Assembly (NCBI GenBank): GCA_004154925.1
Contig: QJNS01000076.1
Location: 186,001 to 250,000, forward strand
From: Monosporascus cannonballus
Lineage: Eukaryota; Ascomycota; Sordariomycetes; Xylariales
Reading direction: 5' to 3'
Length of the DNA stretch: 64,000 bases
Each line of letters opens with the position of its first letter. Within the stretch, counting starts at the first letter, position 1. The notes beneath the pieces are model-generated. The model had not been told where the DNA came from, did not search any database, and saw only the letters and a program-made list of their open reading frames with translations. The position numbers and the translations under genes are program-made. Shown piece by piece: positions 23,512 through 35,270 of the stretch.

Positions 23512-23660
23512 TGTTACGGCGCTGTACGTCTCTGAGTTTCTAGAACATATTCTGTTATTACACGAAGAAAAAAACAGAGAGCTATTTAGTAAGCGCGCAA
23601 CGCTTGCATATATATAGCGAAACGGCGGCTTAAATAAGCCGCTTTGCTAATGCCGTAATA
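23512..23660 (-). repeat. J LTR, left copy (3' LTR)
   Basis: 149 bp, TGTTACGGCGCTGTACG...TGCCGTAATA. It is nearly identical to 40799-40947, including GCGAAACGGCGGCTTAAATA followed by AGCCGCTTTGC, an inverted repeat (GGCGGCTTA / TAAGCCGC). Inside it, the minus strand reads AAGAAAGAAAAAGC, a PPT candidate. Confidence 0.85.
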
Positions 23661-24206
23661 ATAGCTTTTTCTTTCTTAGAGCAGTTATCCCTAATTGTAT
23701 AAAAAAATAAAAGATATAAATGCCTTTCCCGAATTCGAATCTTAACTAGTTGGTGGCATACTAAGCGTCGTAGAGGGTCGTGGCGGTGATATAGCATGCG
23801 CGGGGTATAGCCGAAATAAGGCCGCGGCAATAGCCGAATAGCGAGATGCCGTATAAAAAAATGTATAATACCAGTTCCGGTATAGGAATAATAATATCGT
23901 TATACGGGATACTGTTAATTCGACTAAATTCTGCCGTATTCTCGTTTTTACCGTTTTCGCAATATAACTATTAAGTTTTCCCTTACTTTTTATTTTTTAT
24001 TTTTTTATTATTTTTATAATGTCTTTTTATTTTCCGTTTTATATTTTTTTTCGTTATTATAACGATATTTTCCCGATTTTATATTATTTACGTAACGTCC
24101 GTTTATATTAAACGGTTATAAATAATTTGTTTTAAATATATTTTTTTTAATTATGATTCCGGTATTAAAAAAAATTCCTTTGTCGTTACCGTTTTACGTC
24201 CGTTAT
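23661..24206. other. J 3' untranslated region, first part
   Basis: It contains a GC-richer patch at about 23720-23860, then AT-rich DNA. The minus-strand frame 23630-23830 straddles the LTR edge and carries no motif. It continues at 31130 after element G. Confidence 0.5.
24202..24206. repeat. Left TSD of element G (GTTAT)
   Basis: GTTAT at 24202-24206 recurs at 31125-31129, directly outside the two G LTRs. Confidence 0.85.
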
Positions 24207-24393
24207 TGTGATGGGGCTGTATGGAGCCCTATTATGGAGCACCGGACAAACGCCGATACCAAGCAGCACTAGCGCAGCGCCTTATATGCGAACACACATA
24301 ACTATATTTTCATCTTCCCTTTTTTTTTCTTTAACTAGAAAATAAACTTTTATTAGCAACCGATTACAAACCGTTTAGGTAAAACCTTTTATA
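24207..24393 (+). repeat. G 5' LTR
   Basis: 187 bp, TGTGATGGGGCTG...CCTTTTATA. It shares GGAGCCCTATTATGGAGCACCGG and CGCCTTATATGCGAACA with 30937-31124 and, inverted, with both LTRs of E. It is the least RIP-altered of the four copies at its start. Confidence 0.9.
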
Positions 24394-24521
24394 TATTTTC
24401 TAGCTTATTATTTAATAAAACAAAAAACGTTCGGAATCAGATATCAGAATTTTCGAATATTCCTTAAAGGGCCCAATAAAGGGCCCCTATTAACCTAAAG
24501 TTATAAAAAGTATTTAGCACT

Positions 24522-25690
24522 ATGACGGAAACCCTAATAAGCTCGATAATGGTTATAAAATAACGTATAAGTTACCAATTCGAAAAAAGTAAAAAAAAGG
24601 TAACCTAATTTTATAAGCATATAAAAACGTAACATAAAAAAAAAAAAAAACTAATATAAACGGCCGAATAACTTAAAAGCAGCTTATTTAATAAAAATTT
24701 ATTATTTAATTATAAACGCGGAACGTAATAGCCTTTACGAATACCGATTTTTTCTCGATCTAGCAATAATCGGAAATATAATTAAGTTATTCCGTAAAAA
24801 TAATTCGAATAACCGAATTAATAATAGAAACTAAATAAAAGCCGTTATTTTGGCCGAAAAGGTTTAACGGAATAAAAAAAGAGTTTCCTGGATAATACGT
24901 ATTTATAATTTACATATTCGAAATAAATATTATTTTTATAGGAAAAATTTATAAGTAATTTTACGTTATATATAAAAAGTTCGAAATTAATATATAATAT
25001 ACGGTTATTATTTATTATATTACCGGAAACTTAAATAATGTTTATAACTTTATTAATTTCTTTTAGATATTATATAAATAATATAATAATCGGTACAAAA
25101 AGAAAAAGGCAGCCAAATATTTTCGAAACTTAAAGTAAACCGATAACGCGAAATTTTCCTTATTTTATCCTTTATTCGAAAAATATTAATAAACGCAGAA
25201 AAAATTATCTAATTAACAAAAATAAAATTTACGTTTTTAAGAAAAATATTAAATAAGAAATTTACCTTAATTTTAATCCAAGTAAATTTTTTTAAAAATT
25301 ATAACGTATAATTAAATAAGGTAATGGAAATCGCCGGACGCTTTAAAAAAATAATACGGCAAAAAAAATAAGTAACTTTTTAATACCTTAATTAAACGGT
25401 AATAACCAAGCGGAAAATAACCCAAATAGCAATATAAATATAATAAGTATTTCGGTAATAAAACGGCAAAAGTAAAAACCATAAACCTTACCCCTAACGC
25501 CAAAATAATACGCGTAATAAATAACTTAAAAAAACGGAACGTTTGCAAAGCGAAAAACCTTTGCCTGCGTTATAAACGTCCTAATTATAAGGCGAACCGC
25601 TGCCCGTTTTTATTAACAAAAAACCCGCAAGAAAAGATTAATTTGTTAGGAATATATAAGAACGAAAAGTTAAAATCTGAAAGCAAAAAA
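24522..25690 (+). pseudogene. gag of element G with CX2CX4HX4C knuckle, inactivated
   Basis: The frame opens with ATG at 24522 (MTETLISS), and the E copy has the matching start (MIKTLISL, ATG at 62491-62489). The body is broken by TAA/TAG. Near its end, at about 25563-25604, the frame reads CLRYKRPNYKANRC. Spacing C1, position 4, position 9, C14 is exactly that of a retroviral zinc knuckle, with the second Cys read as Tyr and the His read as Tyr, both explained by single G to A or C to T changes. Gag would coat the element RNA in cytoplasmic particles. The minus-strand frame over 25312-25548 is a shadow of this gene. Confidence 0.75.
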
Positions 25691-26332
25691 AAAAAGTAAT
25701 TTCTAAATATCGGCGTATTTAAAATCGAAAAACAACTGAGGCCGAAATAAAGATTACAAAATAAAATATAAACGGCATTTTATTTATTATCGATATATAT
25801 ATTAATTTAAAAAAAAACTTATAAAAATTTTTATTAATTAAGGATATAAATATTTTGCCGTAATAAGCGAAATATTCGTAAATTGTTTATAGTTATCGCA
25901 TATTTTAATAAAATTACGCGGATTAAGAAAAATTCGAAAAAAAGCCGATAATAACGAAAAAAAAACTAAGGAGATAATATATATGGAAATAGATATTAAC
26001 GGTTTTAAGGCCGGAATATTTGCATATATTATTAATGGCCTTAATTATTTTTTAATTTTAAGGAAATTTTAAATAAAACGTTATAATATCGTATACGTAA
26101 TGCAAAAGTATCTTTTTATAATAAACGTAATAAGTTATATAAGGGTTTACGAAAAAGAATATAAAGCCTAAGGAAATAACGTATAAGTAATTTGCAAAAT
26201 AAAAAGAATTTTAACTGCCGCTTTCGGAACAGAATTTCGGAAAATAAAAAAGATTAAAGGGACCAAATAGAAAATTTAATTGTTTTTAATTATTTTGGCT
26301 AATATTAATAAGGCGTTAACGCTTAAAAAAAG

Positions 26333-27190
26333 GTGAAAATTAATGAAAAATTTCCGTTCAGGTTAAAAGCGTTTCGGAAGTTATTTAATAAAAAATTTGG
26401 CGATATTTTACCTTTACTTTATTCCAAAATAAATTATATAATTTTATTACGTAAAAACGAAATAAAAAAGAAAATATTAATATTATGGCGGCCTTTATAT
26501 AATATAATTAAAAAGGAATTATTAACCTTAAGGAAAACCTTAACGGAATTTTTAAATAAAAAATATATCCGCGTAAGTAATTCGCCCGTAAGGGTTCCGG
26601 TTTTATTTGTAAAAAAACCTTGAAAAAAGTTATGTTTTTGCTATAATTATCGGGCATTAAATATAATAACCGAAAAAGACCGTTATTTTATACTTTTTAT
26701 TTCGAAAATTTTAAATTTATTTTTTTACGTTAAATAATTTACGAAAATGGATATTTAAATAACGTTCCATAAAATTAAGATTAAGGAAAAAACGAATAAA
26801 AAATAATATTCCAAACGTATTTTGGCTTATATAAATAATTAATAATACTGTTCGGTTTATACGGGGTTTCCGTAATTTTCTAACGATACGTTAATAAAGT
26901 TTTAAAAAAATACCTTAATGTTTTTAATTTAACGTATATGGATAATATTTTTATTTTTTCCTCCGGATTTAAAAAGGATTATATGTAAAAAATAAAAAAG
27001 GTTTTAAGCCGTTTAAAAAACATAAGTTTAAATTTAAATATTTTTAAATATAAATTCGCCGTAAAAACGATAAAATATTTTGGATTCATTATAAACGCCA
27101 GAAAGGGAATATAAATAGACTTCGAAAAACTATATGTAATTAAAAAATAAGAAATTCTTAAAATATTTAAAAAAATTTAAAGCTTTTTAA
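26333..27190 (+). pseudogene. Reverse transcriptase of element G, inactivated
   Basis: A 96-codon open stretch (26333-26623) ends in TLTEFLNKKYIRVSNSPVRV then PVLFVKKP, the fingers region of Gypsy reverse transcriptase. After a stop it continues CYNYRALNIITEKDRY (usual form CxDYRxLNxIT), and at 26935-26946 reads YMDN followed by IFIFSSGFKKDY, so the YxDD box has lost its second Asp (GAT to AAT). The segment after it (KYFGFIINARK, then NFYRNFI) matches the thumb and connection. The same start is found in E (MKINEKFLFKLKIFRKLF). The enzyme would copy element RNA into DNA; this copy cannot. Confidence 0.85.
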
Positions 27191-27479
27191 GGTTTACAAA
27201 TTTTTACCGTAATTTTATAACTTATTATGTGGATATAACGGTACCGTTAATAACCTTAATCCGGAAAAAAACCTTATTCCGTTAAAGGAAAAAAAAGTAA
27301 CGTTTAAACGTTTTAAAAACGCCTTTATAACGGAATTGATTTTGGCATAATAAAATTTTAAGAAACTTATAATATTAAAAACAAATTATTTAAAAATAAT
27401 ATGCGAAAATTATTTATCTTAAGTTAATAAGTTAAGAATATTACGCCCGGTTATTTATTATTTTAGGAAATTAAATTTT

Positions 27480-27785
27480 ATTAAAATTAATTATGAAATA
27501 TATAATAAAAAGTTTTTAACAGTAATAAATTAATCAAAAACGTAAAATATAAAATTATATAATATAATAATTTTATTTAAGATTATTACTAATTACAAAA
27601 ATTTAAAATATTTTATAATTATTAAAAAATTATATAAACGTTAAATAATATAATTAAAAAAATTATGCCGTTTTAATTTTTATTTCGAATTCCGTGCCGG
27701 CCGCTTAAATATTAAGGCCGATATATTTTTGCGTAAGAAACAAAATATGCTTATAAGGAAAGGCGATAACCGGAAAACCGTATAA
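27480..27785 (+). pseudogene. RNase H domain of element G, inactivated
   Basis: The + strand gives ITNYKNLKYFIIIKKLYKR, corresponding to the ITDHKNLxYF block of Gypsy RNase H with the catalytic Asp read as Asn. It is followed by NFYFEFRAGRLNIKADIFLRKK, corresponding to FxIxYRPGxxNxxADxLSR. The last Asp is kept. It follows the reverse transcriptase in the same polyprotein. Confidence 0.8.
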
Positions 27786-29160
27786 AAATTTTAATTAATA
27801 AAAAATAAATAATTATTTATATTACTTACGAAATACTGAATATACGCCAAAAATGCGATAATAATTAATAATATTAAAGTTAAAAATAATAAATTATTTT
27901 AAAAAATATAAATATTTTAATATTACGAAAATTTCCAAAGGCTGTAAAACGTAACGTTAAAACATAATAAAAGTTACGACCGTATTATTAAAATTATTAT
28001 AAAAAAGGAATATAATTTTTTTACGGAACTAAAATTATTAATATTAATTACGGAATATATTTTGAATATTAACGGCCTTTTTTAATTTTAAAAATACTTT
28101 TAAATCCCAAATTAAAAACCGTTTAAAATAACCTTAATACAAAATATTTATGATTTTTATATGATAAGTTACTTAAATAAAGAAATTACGATAACGATAT
28201 TTTCGAAAAGTTTTTTTTAGCCGGGTATATATTATATAATAAAGTAATTCTGTAAGAATTACGATATATACGGCCATAAAAACGTATAGAAAAATAAAAA
28301 AAAACTATTAAAATTATTCCCAGTTTTCCAATAATTTTATAATTAACTTATTAACCGTTTTTAAGTACAACTTATATTTTTTTAATAATTATAATAAACC
28401 AATTATTTAAGGCCGTAATCGTAAAAATAATATATATAAGAAACGTAAAAATATATACGGAGGTATTTATAAAAATATATTAAAAATTTTAAATTTTTTT
28501 AAAGTTATTATAAATAATAAAGGAATTAATTGGGTAAGGAAATTCTAAACCAGATTTTATAAGTTAATAAGGATAAAGTAACGGTTTTTTACCGTATACC
28601 ACTTAAAAACCGATAGTATTACGGAAAAAATTAATTAAAAAATATTAATTTATTTACGAATTTTCGTAACGTATTTATAATAAAAATAAAATAAGTTTTT
28701 TTTTAAAAACAATATTCGCAATTAATAATTAAAATACGATTTTAATAAAATTAAGTTTTTTTTTCCTGTTTTACGAATATTATGCTAATTTAATTCCTTA
28801 AATAAAAGATAATTCGGTAATTAAAAAGGATTTACGTATAAAAGCGGAAAATTTCGTTAGGAAATTGCGAAAAAGTACATAATTTATTTAAGCCGCAATA
28901 GCGGCGGCCCAGCAGACCTAAGAAAAAATAACAAATAAACGTTATTTTCCCGCCGAAAAATACGAAATTAATAACAAAATCTAATTATCCCTAAAGAATG
29001 TCGCCATCCTTGGCCGTCGAAAAAACTAAGATAATTTTACGTTAAATATTAAGTAATTAAAATAATTATTTTTTATATTATTAAATTAAATATATTTAAA
29101 AGGATTTATAACCGTTTTTACATTAAATTATTAAGGCGTACGAACTATAAACTTTTACTG
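27785..29160 (+). pseudogene. Integrase of element G, inactivated
   Basis: Readable parts are a zinc-finger remnant (FCKNYDIYGHKN, for CxxCxxxK), the start of the catalytic core (LLKLFPVFQ*FYN), and a C-terminal stretch KIWLSLKNVAILGRRKN. The last corresponds to DKVWLSxKNxxxxRPxKKLD of fungal chromoviral integrases. The catalytic acidic residues are not individually readable. The domain lies between RNase H and the chromodomain. Confidence 0.7.
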
Positions 29161-29227
29161 TTTTAAATTAACGTAAATATGTAACCCCTTTTTATTATCC
29201 TTAAAGGAAATAATAAACCAAAATTTA

Positions 29228-29405
29228 AAATCGAAAGTATGTTTTAAATCCGGATTAAAAAAATAAAAAAAAGGTTTTATATGCCAAATCTAGATAAAGT
29301 AATTAAGTTACGTTAAACTAATTTAAAAGCCGTTCGAAAAGATCGCAAATTCGGTAATTTTATAATAATTCGAAAAAAAATACGGCAATATAGCTATTAA
29401 TAACA
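29228..29405 (+). pseudogene. Chromodomain of element G, degraded
   Basis: The frame reads FKSGLKK*KKGFICQI, then SYVKLI*KPFEKIANSVIL and FEKKYGNIA. The same block in E reads V*VKWLGYVEPT*ELFEEF and FEKKYGNIA, which makes the chromodomain pattern (VKWxGYxxPTWEP) certain. Chromodomains at the end of integrase steer insertion to methylated-histone heterochromatin, which fits nesting of these elements in an AT-rich block. Confidence 0.7.
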
Positions 29406-30430
29406 AACCTTAAATATAACGTACCACCCGAAAACAAATAAATAAAAGTCCAGCCTAAAAGCACCGGCCGGGCGATACGTAAATAATATAGAAAATTTGG
29501 GGAAACCGCTTAAAAATAACCCCATATAATTCGTAAATAAGTATTAAAATAATGCTCCTGTTATTTACAAACAAAGCATATTAAAAAGGAATTAGGAGTT
29601 ATAAAAGTGGTACGCCGGTTACGAAATTATTTAATTATTTTTTTTTAAAAACTTATAAATTTAATAATTTATTTTACGAATTTATAACGTTAACGTTACG
29701 CGGGAATTACGTATTCAAAATACGTAATTATTCGGCCTTATTTATATCAGATTCCGGCAAAACCGGAATTTTCTTTTTAACAGCTTAAATTATAATTACG
29801 AAATTTTTAAAAACGTTAATAATACGATTATTAACGGTTATTAGTTTAACTTATAACGTAAATTAATAAACGATACAAAAAAATACGGAAATATCGCAAA
29901 AAGAAATTATATAACAAGATTTGTTATTTTTATATTTAATACGTCCATTATTACGTTGGGCGGAAAAACCGGTAGAACCGGCAGCTTAATTTACGTATAA
30001 GTAATATATAAACCAGGAATTAAAAACGTAAATTTATTTCGGAACGAACGACGTACGAAAATTTAAAACGTGAACGTAAAATTTCAGTACACGCCTTTTC
30101 CTAAGTACGGATAGTTATTAAACCAGGGTTAACGGCAAGGGAATAATATAAAAAATACGTAAGGAAAACGAACTTATTAAGGTTTTAATAATCGTAATTA
30201 AAAGCAACCTTATAAAGCGCGTTAATCGCCTAACAAAGTTTGGGAACATTCGTAAATTATGCAGGAATTACGTTAAAAAAACATATTAATAAAAATAAAA
30301 AAAATATATACTTTAAGATATTTATAATTATAACTAATATAAGCTTAATAATGGACCGTTTTTTTGCTTATAATAATAAACATTTTAGGAATAATAAATA
30401 AATAACGTATAAACAAATTATATATTTTGT
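29405..30430. other. G element 3' segment downstream of the chromodomain
   Basis: No pol motif remains on the + strand. The minus strand continues from the antisense frame at 30430-30684 with stretches such as MFPNFVRRLTRFI (around 30210-30250) that are partly matched in E. It may belong to one larger antisense coding region. Confidence 0.4.
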
Positions 30431-30684
30431 TAATTTAAATAAAATGCGTTCGGGTTTTCGGCAAAACAAATTACATAAGTAAAATAAAATATATTGCGAA
30501 TATAGGCGGGATATTCGTCTAGGGCGACGCGAATACGTAACGTACGAAAAACTTTGGCAGATTCCGACTTATTAAAAGGGCCCGAAACCATAAAAACGTC
30601 CTTTTTACGGGATATTTTCGCAATATTATAACGCATTAATCAGTTTTTAAACCGTTACGGAATAACGCATAAAAACGTTATCAT
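30430..30684 (-). pseudogene. Antisense reading frame downstream of pol in element G
   Basis: On the strand opposite gag-pol, a frame starts at ATG 30684-30682 (MITFLCVIP). After two stops of RIP type it runs open for 68 codons (30636-30430) with ordinary composition: SGPFNKSESAKVF, TLRIRVALDEYPAYIRN, FAENPNAFYLN. In the independent copy E the same frame is kept on the + strand at 56335-56591 (SGPFNKSESVKVF, LRICVALNEYPARIYN, FAKNPDIFYLN). The two copies differ mostly by RIP-type changes while the frame stays legible, so this is probably a real gene of the family. I do not recognise the protein. Antisense accessory frames are known in some LTR retrotransposons; whether this one was expressed is unknown. 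Confidence 0.55.
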
Positions 30685-30936
30685 AAATACTAATAAGAAT
30701 TAACTTACCAAATTAAATTATTATTATGAAAAGGAAAAATTAAAACGAATAAAAACATAAACGCGTTTTTATATATAGGCCTACTTAACGTATAATTAGC
30801 CTATAATTAATTACCTAAGCTAAATCTAGTTCGGAAATTAATAAATTTCCGAATTTCGGACCAATTAGAAATTAAAAATTAACGCGATTATTAATTTTGT
30901 AATAAATTAACCCTTTTTAGGAAAAGTAAAAGGTAA

Positions 30937-31124
30937 TATAATAGGGCTATATGGAGCCCTATTATGGAGCACCGGATAAACGCCGGTATTAAACAGCATT
31001 AACATAACGCCTTATATGCGAACATACACAACTGTATTTTCATCTTCCCTTTCTTTCCTCTTTAGCTAGAAAATAAACTCCCATTGGCAACCGATTGCAG
31101 ACCGCCCAGGTGAAGCCTTTTATA
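30937..31124 (+). repeat. G 3' LTR
   Basis: 188 bp, TATAATAGGGCTATATGG...GCCTTTTATA, matching 24207-24393. Its first 15 bases are RIP-altered, while the right part (GCAACCGATTGCAGACCG, CCAGGTGAAGCC) keeps more C and G than the 5' copy. It is followed by TSD GTTAT at 31125-31129. Confidence 0.9.
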
Positions 31125-31202
31125 GTTATAACGGTAAAATAAATATTTTACATTAAATACCGAAAAGCATATTAATTAGTACATTATATATATTATAAAA
31201 TG

Positions 31203-31596
31203 AATATTACGTTTACGTAGCGTTATTATTATGTTAATTTCTCGATATATAACCGGTAAAAAGCGTTTAAAGCTATTCCTGAAATTTGCATATTTTTTTT
31301 ATCAAGTAAATTTCTACTTCGACGTTAACCGTAATAACGATAACCAACCGATTTTCAACGACAACGGTAACAAAACGTACGCGTACCTTAACGGTTTTCG
31401 TTAGAAACTTTATAAGGCGGTATTCCAACTTTATACCGTTTTCGAAACGGCCGAAAAAACTTACCGTATTACATTTAACATAATAAGCGCGAAATGGAAG
31501 TTAACATTATCCTTTAATTATAATTACGCCTTTAATATTATTTGCAAAAAAGTAAAATTAATTATTTCGCGTAAGTCGCCGCCCGATAAACTTTAA
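31203..31596 (+). pseudogene. Antisense reading frame downstream of pol in element J
   Basis: J pol runs on the minus strand; this frame runs opposite it, about 620 bp from the J 3' LTR once G is removed. It has about 131 codons with a single stop (TAG at 31402-31404) and good composition: VNFYFDVNRNNDNQPIF, NGNKTYAYLNGFR, KLYKAVFQLYTVFETAEKTY, FNIISAKWKLTLSFNYNYAF, ISRKSPPDKL. One ATG is at 31231-31233. A stop-poor frame in DNA otherwise full of stops suggests a formerly coding sequence. I do not recognise the family and see no clear similarity to the antisense frame of G/E. Confidence 0.5.
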
Positions 31597-32129
31597 TATA
31601 GGTTTATAACTTCCGTCTTATAAGTAACGACTTAAATATACCAAAACATATATTCCGTAATAACGCCATATTTATTTTACGATAATAAAATAACGCCTAG
31701 ATCGCTTTTTAAAAAAAGGCGATCGAATATCGCCTAGTTGCTAGTAATAAAAGGTATTAGCTGTAAACGTTAACTACGCGCGTTTTTTGCAATAAAGTAT
31801 ATGTTGTTATTTTTGTAACCTTGGATTCCGGCCAGGCGGATATCGATATCGTAACTTTTTTTTTTTATGTCTTAACGATTTTTAATCGTCGTATTACTGT
31901 CGTAATGCCGAACTATCTTTTATTACGTAGTCGTTATAATAACAGGCCGTTATTTGGCCGTTAAACTTTATAATTTAATTATTTATAAAGTTAATAGAAT
32001 TAATATTTGTTTTTATTAATCTTAATATAATATGGGCCTTATCGTAACTTTACTGCGACATTAGCTTAATAAAATAATTTTCCTTTTTTTACGTACATTT
32101 CGTATTATCCCCCGTGTTTATTTTAATGA

Positions 32130-32340
32130 TATTTAGTACTAATCGAGTAATCTAAATTTGTTGGAGTTATTCTTATAGAATTCGGCTATATTAAAATCGT
32201 ATTTTTTAAAATTCGTAACCGGTTCCTAGGTAGGGCGATATAGTTGCAGTTATTTAACCTTATATTAAAAGCCGTAATTAATATTTTTAATGTTTAGAAT
32301 TTTTTCAAAATGTTATTTGACATTTTTTATATCGTCCATA
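32130..32340 (-). pseudogene. Chromodomain of element J, degraded
   Basis: The minus strand reads FEKILNIKNINYGFQYKVK*LQLYRPT*EPVTNFKKYDFNIAEFYKN. This follows chromodomain order (xxVEKIL..., YxVKWxxYxxPTWEP, xxxxFYxN) with both Trp codons of the pattern now stops, as TGG to TAG/TGA predicts. It ends the J polyprotein. Confidence 0.75.
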
Positions 32341-34100
32341 TTCGTAATAATAATGCTTTTGATCTGAATATCCTATTTTTCGTTTATTATTTTTTGCTTT
32401 AAGAAATTTAACTTATAACGTTAAATTAAGGAAATATAAAAAACTAAACATAATTTATATTATACCGGCAGTTTTACGATTACGGCGCGAAAGTATGTCT
32501 TAGTAATAGCGAAAAACCTTATTTATTTATCGTTAAGCTTATTATTAAGTTATTTTAATTTTATATAACATATATTAACCTAAACCCGTTTTCCTTTTGC
32601 GAACGTACCGGCGTTATTACGATATGGGTTAACTTGTTTCGCGTATTGGTTTTACTCTTTCGTTATTAATGCTTTAATCTTTTTTAAACTTTAATTTAAT
32701 TTGTCCGCATAATCTATCGTTTTGGTATATTCTTTCTATTATATAGGCATTTTGAGAATTTTTGAATGTCGTTACGGTTCTGTACCTATAATAAGGTAAA
32801 AGCTATAATTAATAGAAAACGGCGAAACGCCGGTAATTTCGGATACGTAATTATTATTAGCAAATTCGGCCAAAAAAAGCTAATTTACTTAATTGTACTA
32901 ATAAAACAAATAATAATTCCGTAAATATTATTTTACTGCCGTATTAACGATTTTCGTTTAATTATCGATTTAAAAGTAATAAATTATCGAAATGCGAAAC
33001 GAAATATTTAAACGTCGCCTTAGGTTTTCCCAAAAAAAAATTAAAATAAATTATATACCGTAGTCCGATATAATTATGGCTGAAATGCCGTATAAACCGT
33101 ATATATCGGAAAAGAATACGTCGACAAAGGTAATTACGGATATATCCATAACGGCAATAAAATAATATATTTTCGTAAGTGTGTTAATTAATATAAACCG
33201 TATTTATAAATATTTCTAAATTTTTTATAAATGTGAAAAAAACCGACGTAATTTACGGAAATATCGTTTATAAGCGGAATAAAACAAGTAAAAATTCGAA
33301 AAAACCCGTTAGAGAAATTTTAAACGCCTTAATATGGCGATAAAAGTAATAGCTTTATATAAACGTAATTATATCTCGTAATAAGCATAATTAATAATAA
33401 TTTCGTCGTAATAAATTATATATTTTAAATATTCCGAGTAACTCGTAAACATTATATTATAGTTATAATATAATATTTATAACTTTAAAATTTCGTCGTT
33501 CGGTATAAATAATTTATTTTTAACGTAAATACGCCCTTATACCGCTTTATAATCGGCTTTCGTAACTTTAAGCGCTTTATAGATATTTGGTTTAAATTAT
33601 TTAAAAGTTAAATCTGTAGACGTTATTACAATATTATTAATTAATATGAACGATCTATAAACGTTATCGATTAATACGTTTATTAGGTAATTAACGTTTA
33701 TAGTATATATCTTAAAAAAGGTTTTTTATCGTTCGAGTAAAAATATTATTCGATATTAGGACGCCATTTTATCGTTAATAATATTATGGCGGTCTGCAAA
33801 TTAAATGCCGGATTGGCGCAATAACCTATCCGAAACCACAGTTTTTTTTCCCGGTTTATAAATTATTTAAAATCAGAAATGGTTAAGGAATTCGGATTAA
33901 CGTATTTGGTGTTAATTTAAAAGTTTTATAATGGCGAAATATTATAAGTTTTTATAATTAGTAATAATTTATACGAACCTTTCGGCTCCTTATAATTCCC
34001 AACGTTATTTTTCGAAAATTCTAATAATAATTAGTAGTTTTTTATCGTAAATGTTATAATTATATTTTATTAGACTATATTTTATTAAGAAAAAGGCGAG
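32340..34100 (-). pseudogene. Integrase region of element J, inactivated
   Basis: Readable on the minus strand near 32440-32700 are IKALITKE*NQYAKQVNPYRN, FAKGKRV*VN and LNNKLNDK, then KLCLVFYISLI*RYK. These correspond to the integrase C-terminal GDxVWVxxxxIKxxRPxKKLDxKxxGPF... and xxHPVFHVSLLxxY blocks of chromoviruses. The catalytic core upstream (33000-34000) is too mutated to locate the DDE residues. Confidence 0.7.
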
Positions 34101-34399
34101 AAGCCGTAAAAGGCTTAATGTATCGTATTACGAAAATATTTTTTAACGGTTAATTGGAAATATTAGTATTTAAAATTATCTTATATTAAAAGTCGTAATA
34201 TAACAAACCGGTACCGTAAAAAAAGCGTTTTTAAGGCATTAAAAATCTGTTACGGTATTTTCCGTTAAAAAACTTATCCATTTCGCCTTATTTAAATAAT
34301 TGAAGATTTTGCAATTAATAAAAAGCCTTTTATAAATCGCCGGTAAAAATTTACGAAACCGAAAAAATATTATAATTTTCGTAACGTTCCGAAAATCTC

Positions 34400-35270
34400 C
34401 TCTTATTAAATAACTTTAACCTTTTCGGGATCCATAATAATACCGTCGGTAAATATTATTAGGCCTAAGTAACGTATTTTCGTTACGTTAAATTCGCATT
34501 TCCGGATATTAATTGTTAATTTTACATTTACGAAATGGCGGATTATTTCGCGTATATAGCTTTTATATTTTTTTTTTATTTTTTTTATAAATGAAGATAT
34601 TATTAAAATAAGTTATAACGTATAATTAATATAATATTAAAACTAATTCGGGGCGTTTATTATACCGAAATTTGCAATAAAGTATTTTAATAATCCGAAT
34701 CGAGTTATAAAGGTTATTTTCAATTTATCCCTAAAGGCAATACGTAAATAATTAAAGGCCGTAACGATATCGAACTTCGTAAATACCCGCGTTAAATAAA
34801 AAGAGTTTAAGATTTCCTTAATTAAAGGAATAAAATAACGGTTTTTTACCGTAAGGTTATTAAGGCTGCGAGAATTAACGCAAATACGTATTTAACCTCT
34901 CGGTTTTTTTGCGAATAAAATAAGGGTTATTACTAAAGAATTATTAAGGCCAATAAAACCTTTTTTTAGATAATTATTAATATATTTCCATACCGCTTAC
35001 AGTTCGTAAAGGAACATAACTTTCGCGCGGTTATATAATGGCGTTTAGCCTGGAAACAGCTCGATTTTATGGTCGAAAAGTCGGTACGGTAATAAGGAAT
35101 CGATATTACGTAAGACGAACGCCCTTGCCAAGTTATAGTATTCAGGTAATAACTTTTTTAAAATCTCGGTTATTATTACCGGTAGTTTACCGTCAAGATA
35201 TTTTTGTATATCTTTTCGGTTACGCGGCATATTTAAGGCGCTTCGGTTATCTAATTATAAAAAGCCCGTA
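34400..35270 (-). pseudogene. Reverse transcriptase of element J, inactivated
   Basis: The minus strand reads YLKKGFIGLNNSLVITLILFAKKPRG, RICVNSRSLNNLTVKNRYFIPLI, VFTKFDIVTAFNYLRIAF and KITFITRFGLLKYFIANFG. It then reads YFNNIFIYKKNKKKYKSYIRE (box at 34610-34599, YxDD with both Asp read as Asn), and ends KCEFNVTKIRYLGLII. All standard Gypsy reverse transcriptase blocks occur in order. The frames at 35038-35271 (+) and 35045-35230 (-) overlap this region. The minus-strand one continues upstream and may be the protease-RT linker. Confidence 0.85.

Larger units (their letters stand above)
24207..31124 (+). mobile_element. Chromovirus G, complete, inactivated
   Basis: 6,918 bp between a 187-bp LTR (24207-24393) and a 188-bp LTR (30937-31124), with TSD GTTAT. 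Order on the + strand: gag with zinc knuckle, reverse transcriptase, RNase H, integrase, chromodomain, then a non-pol segment containing an antisense frame. A second copy of the family, E, lies inverted at 55898-62806. The LTR pair differs almost only by G to A and C to T (TGTGATGGGGCTG versus TATAATAGGGCTA), so age estimates from LTR divergence would be inflated by RIP. Confidence 0.9.

Noticed and set aside
25312..25548. 78-codon minus-strand frame
   Set aside because: It is the complement of the gag gene of G around its zinc knuckle, and a similar shadow appears at 61451-61708 opposite the E gag.
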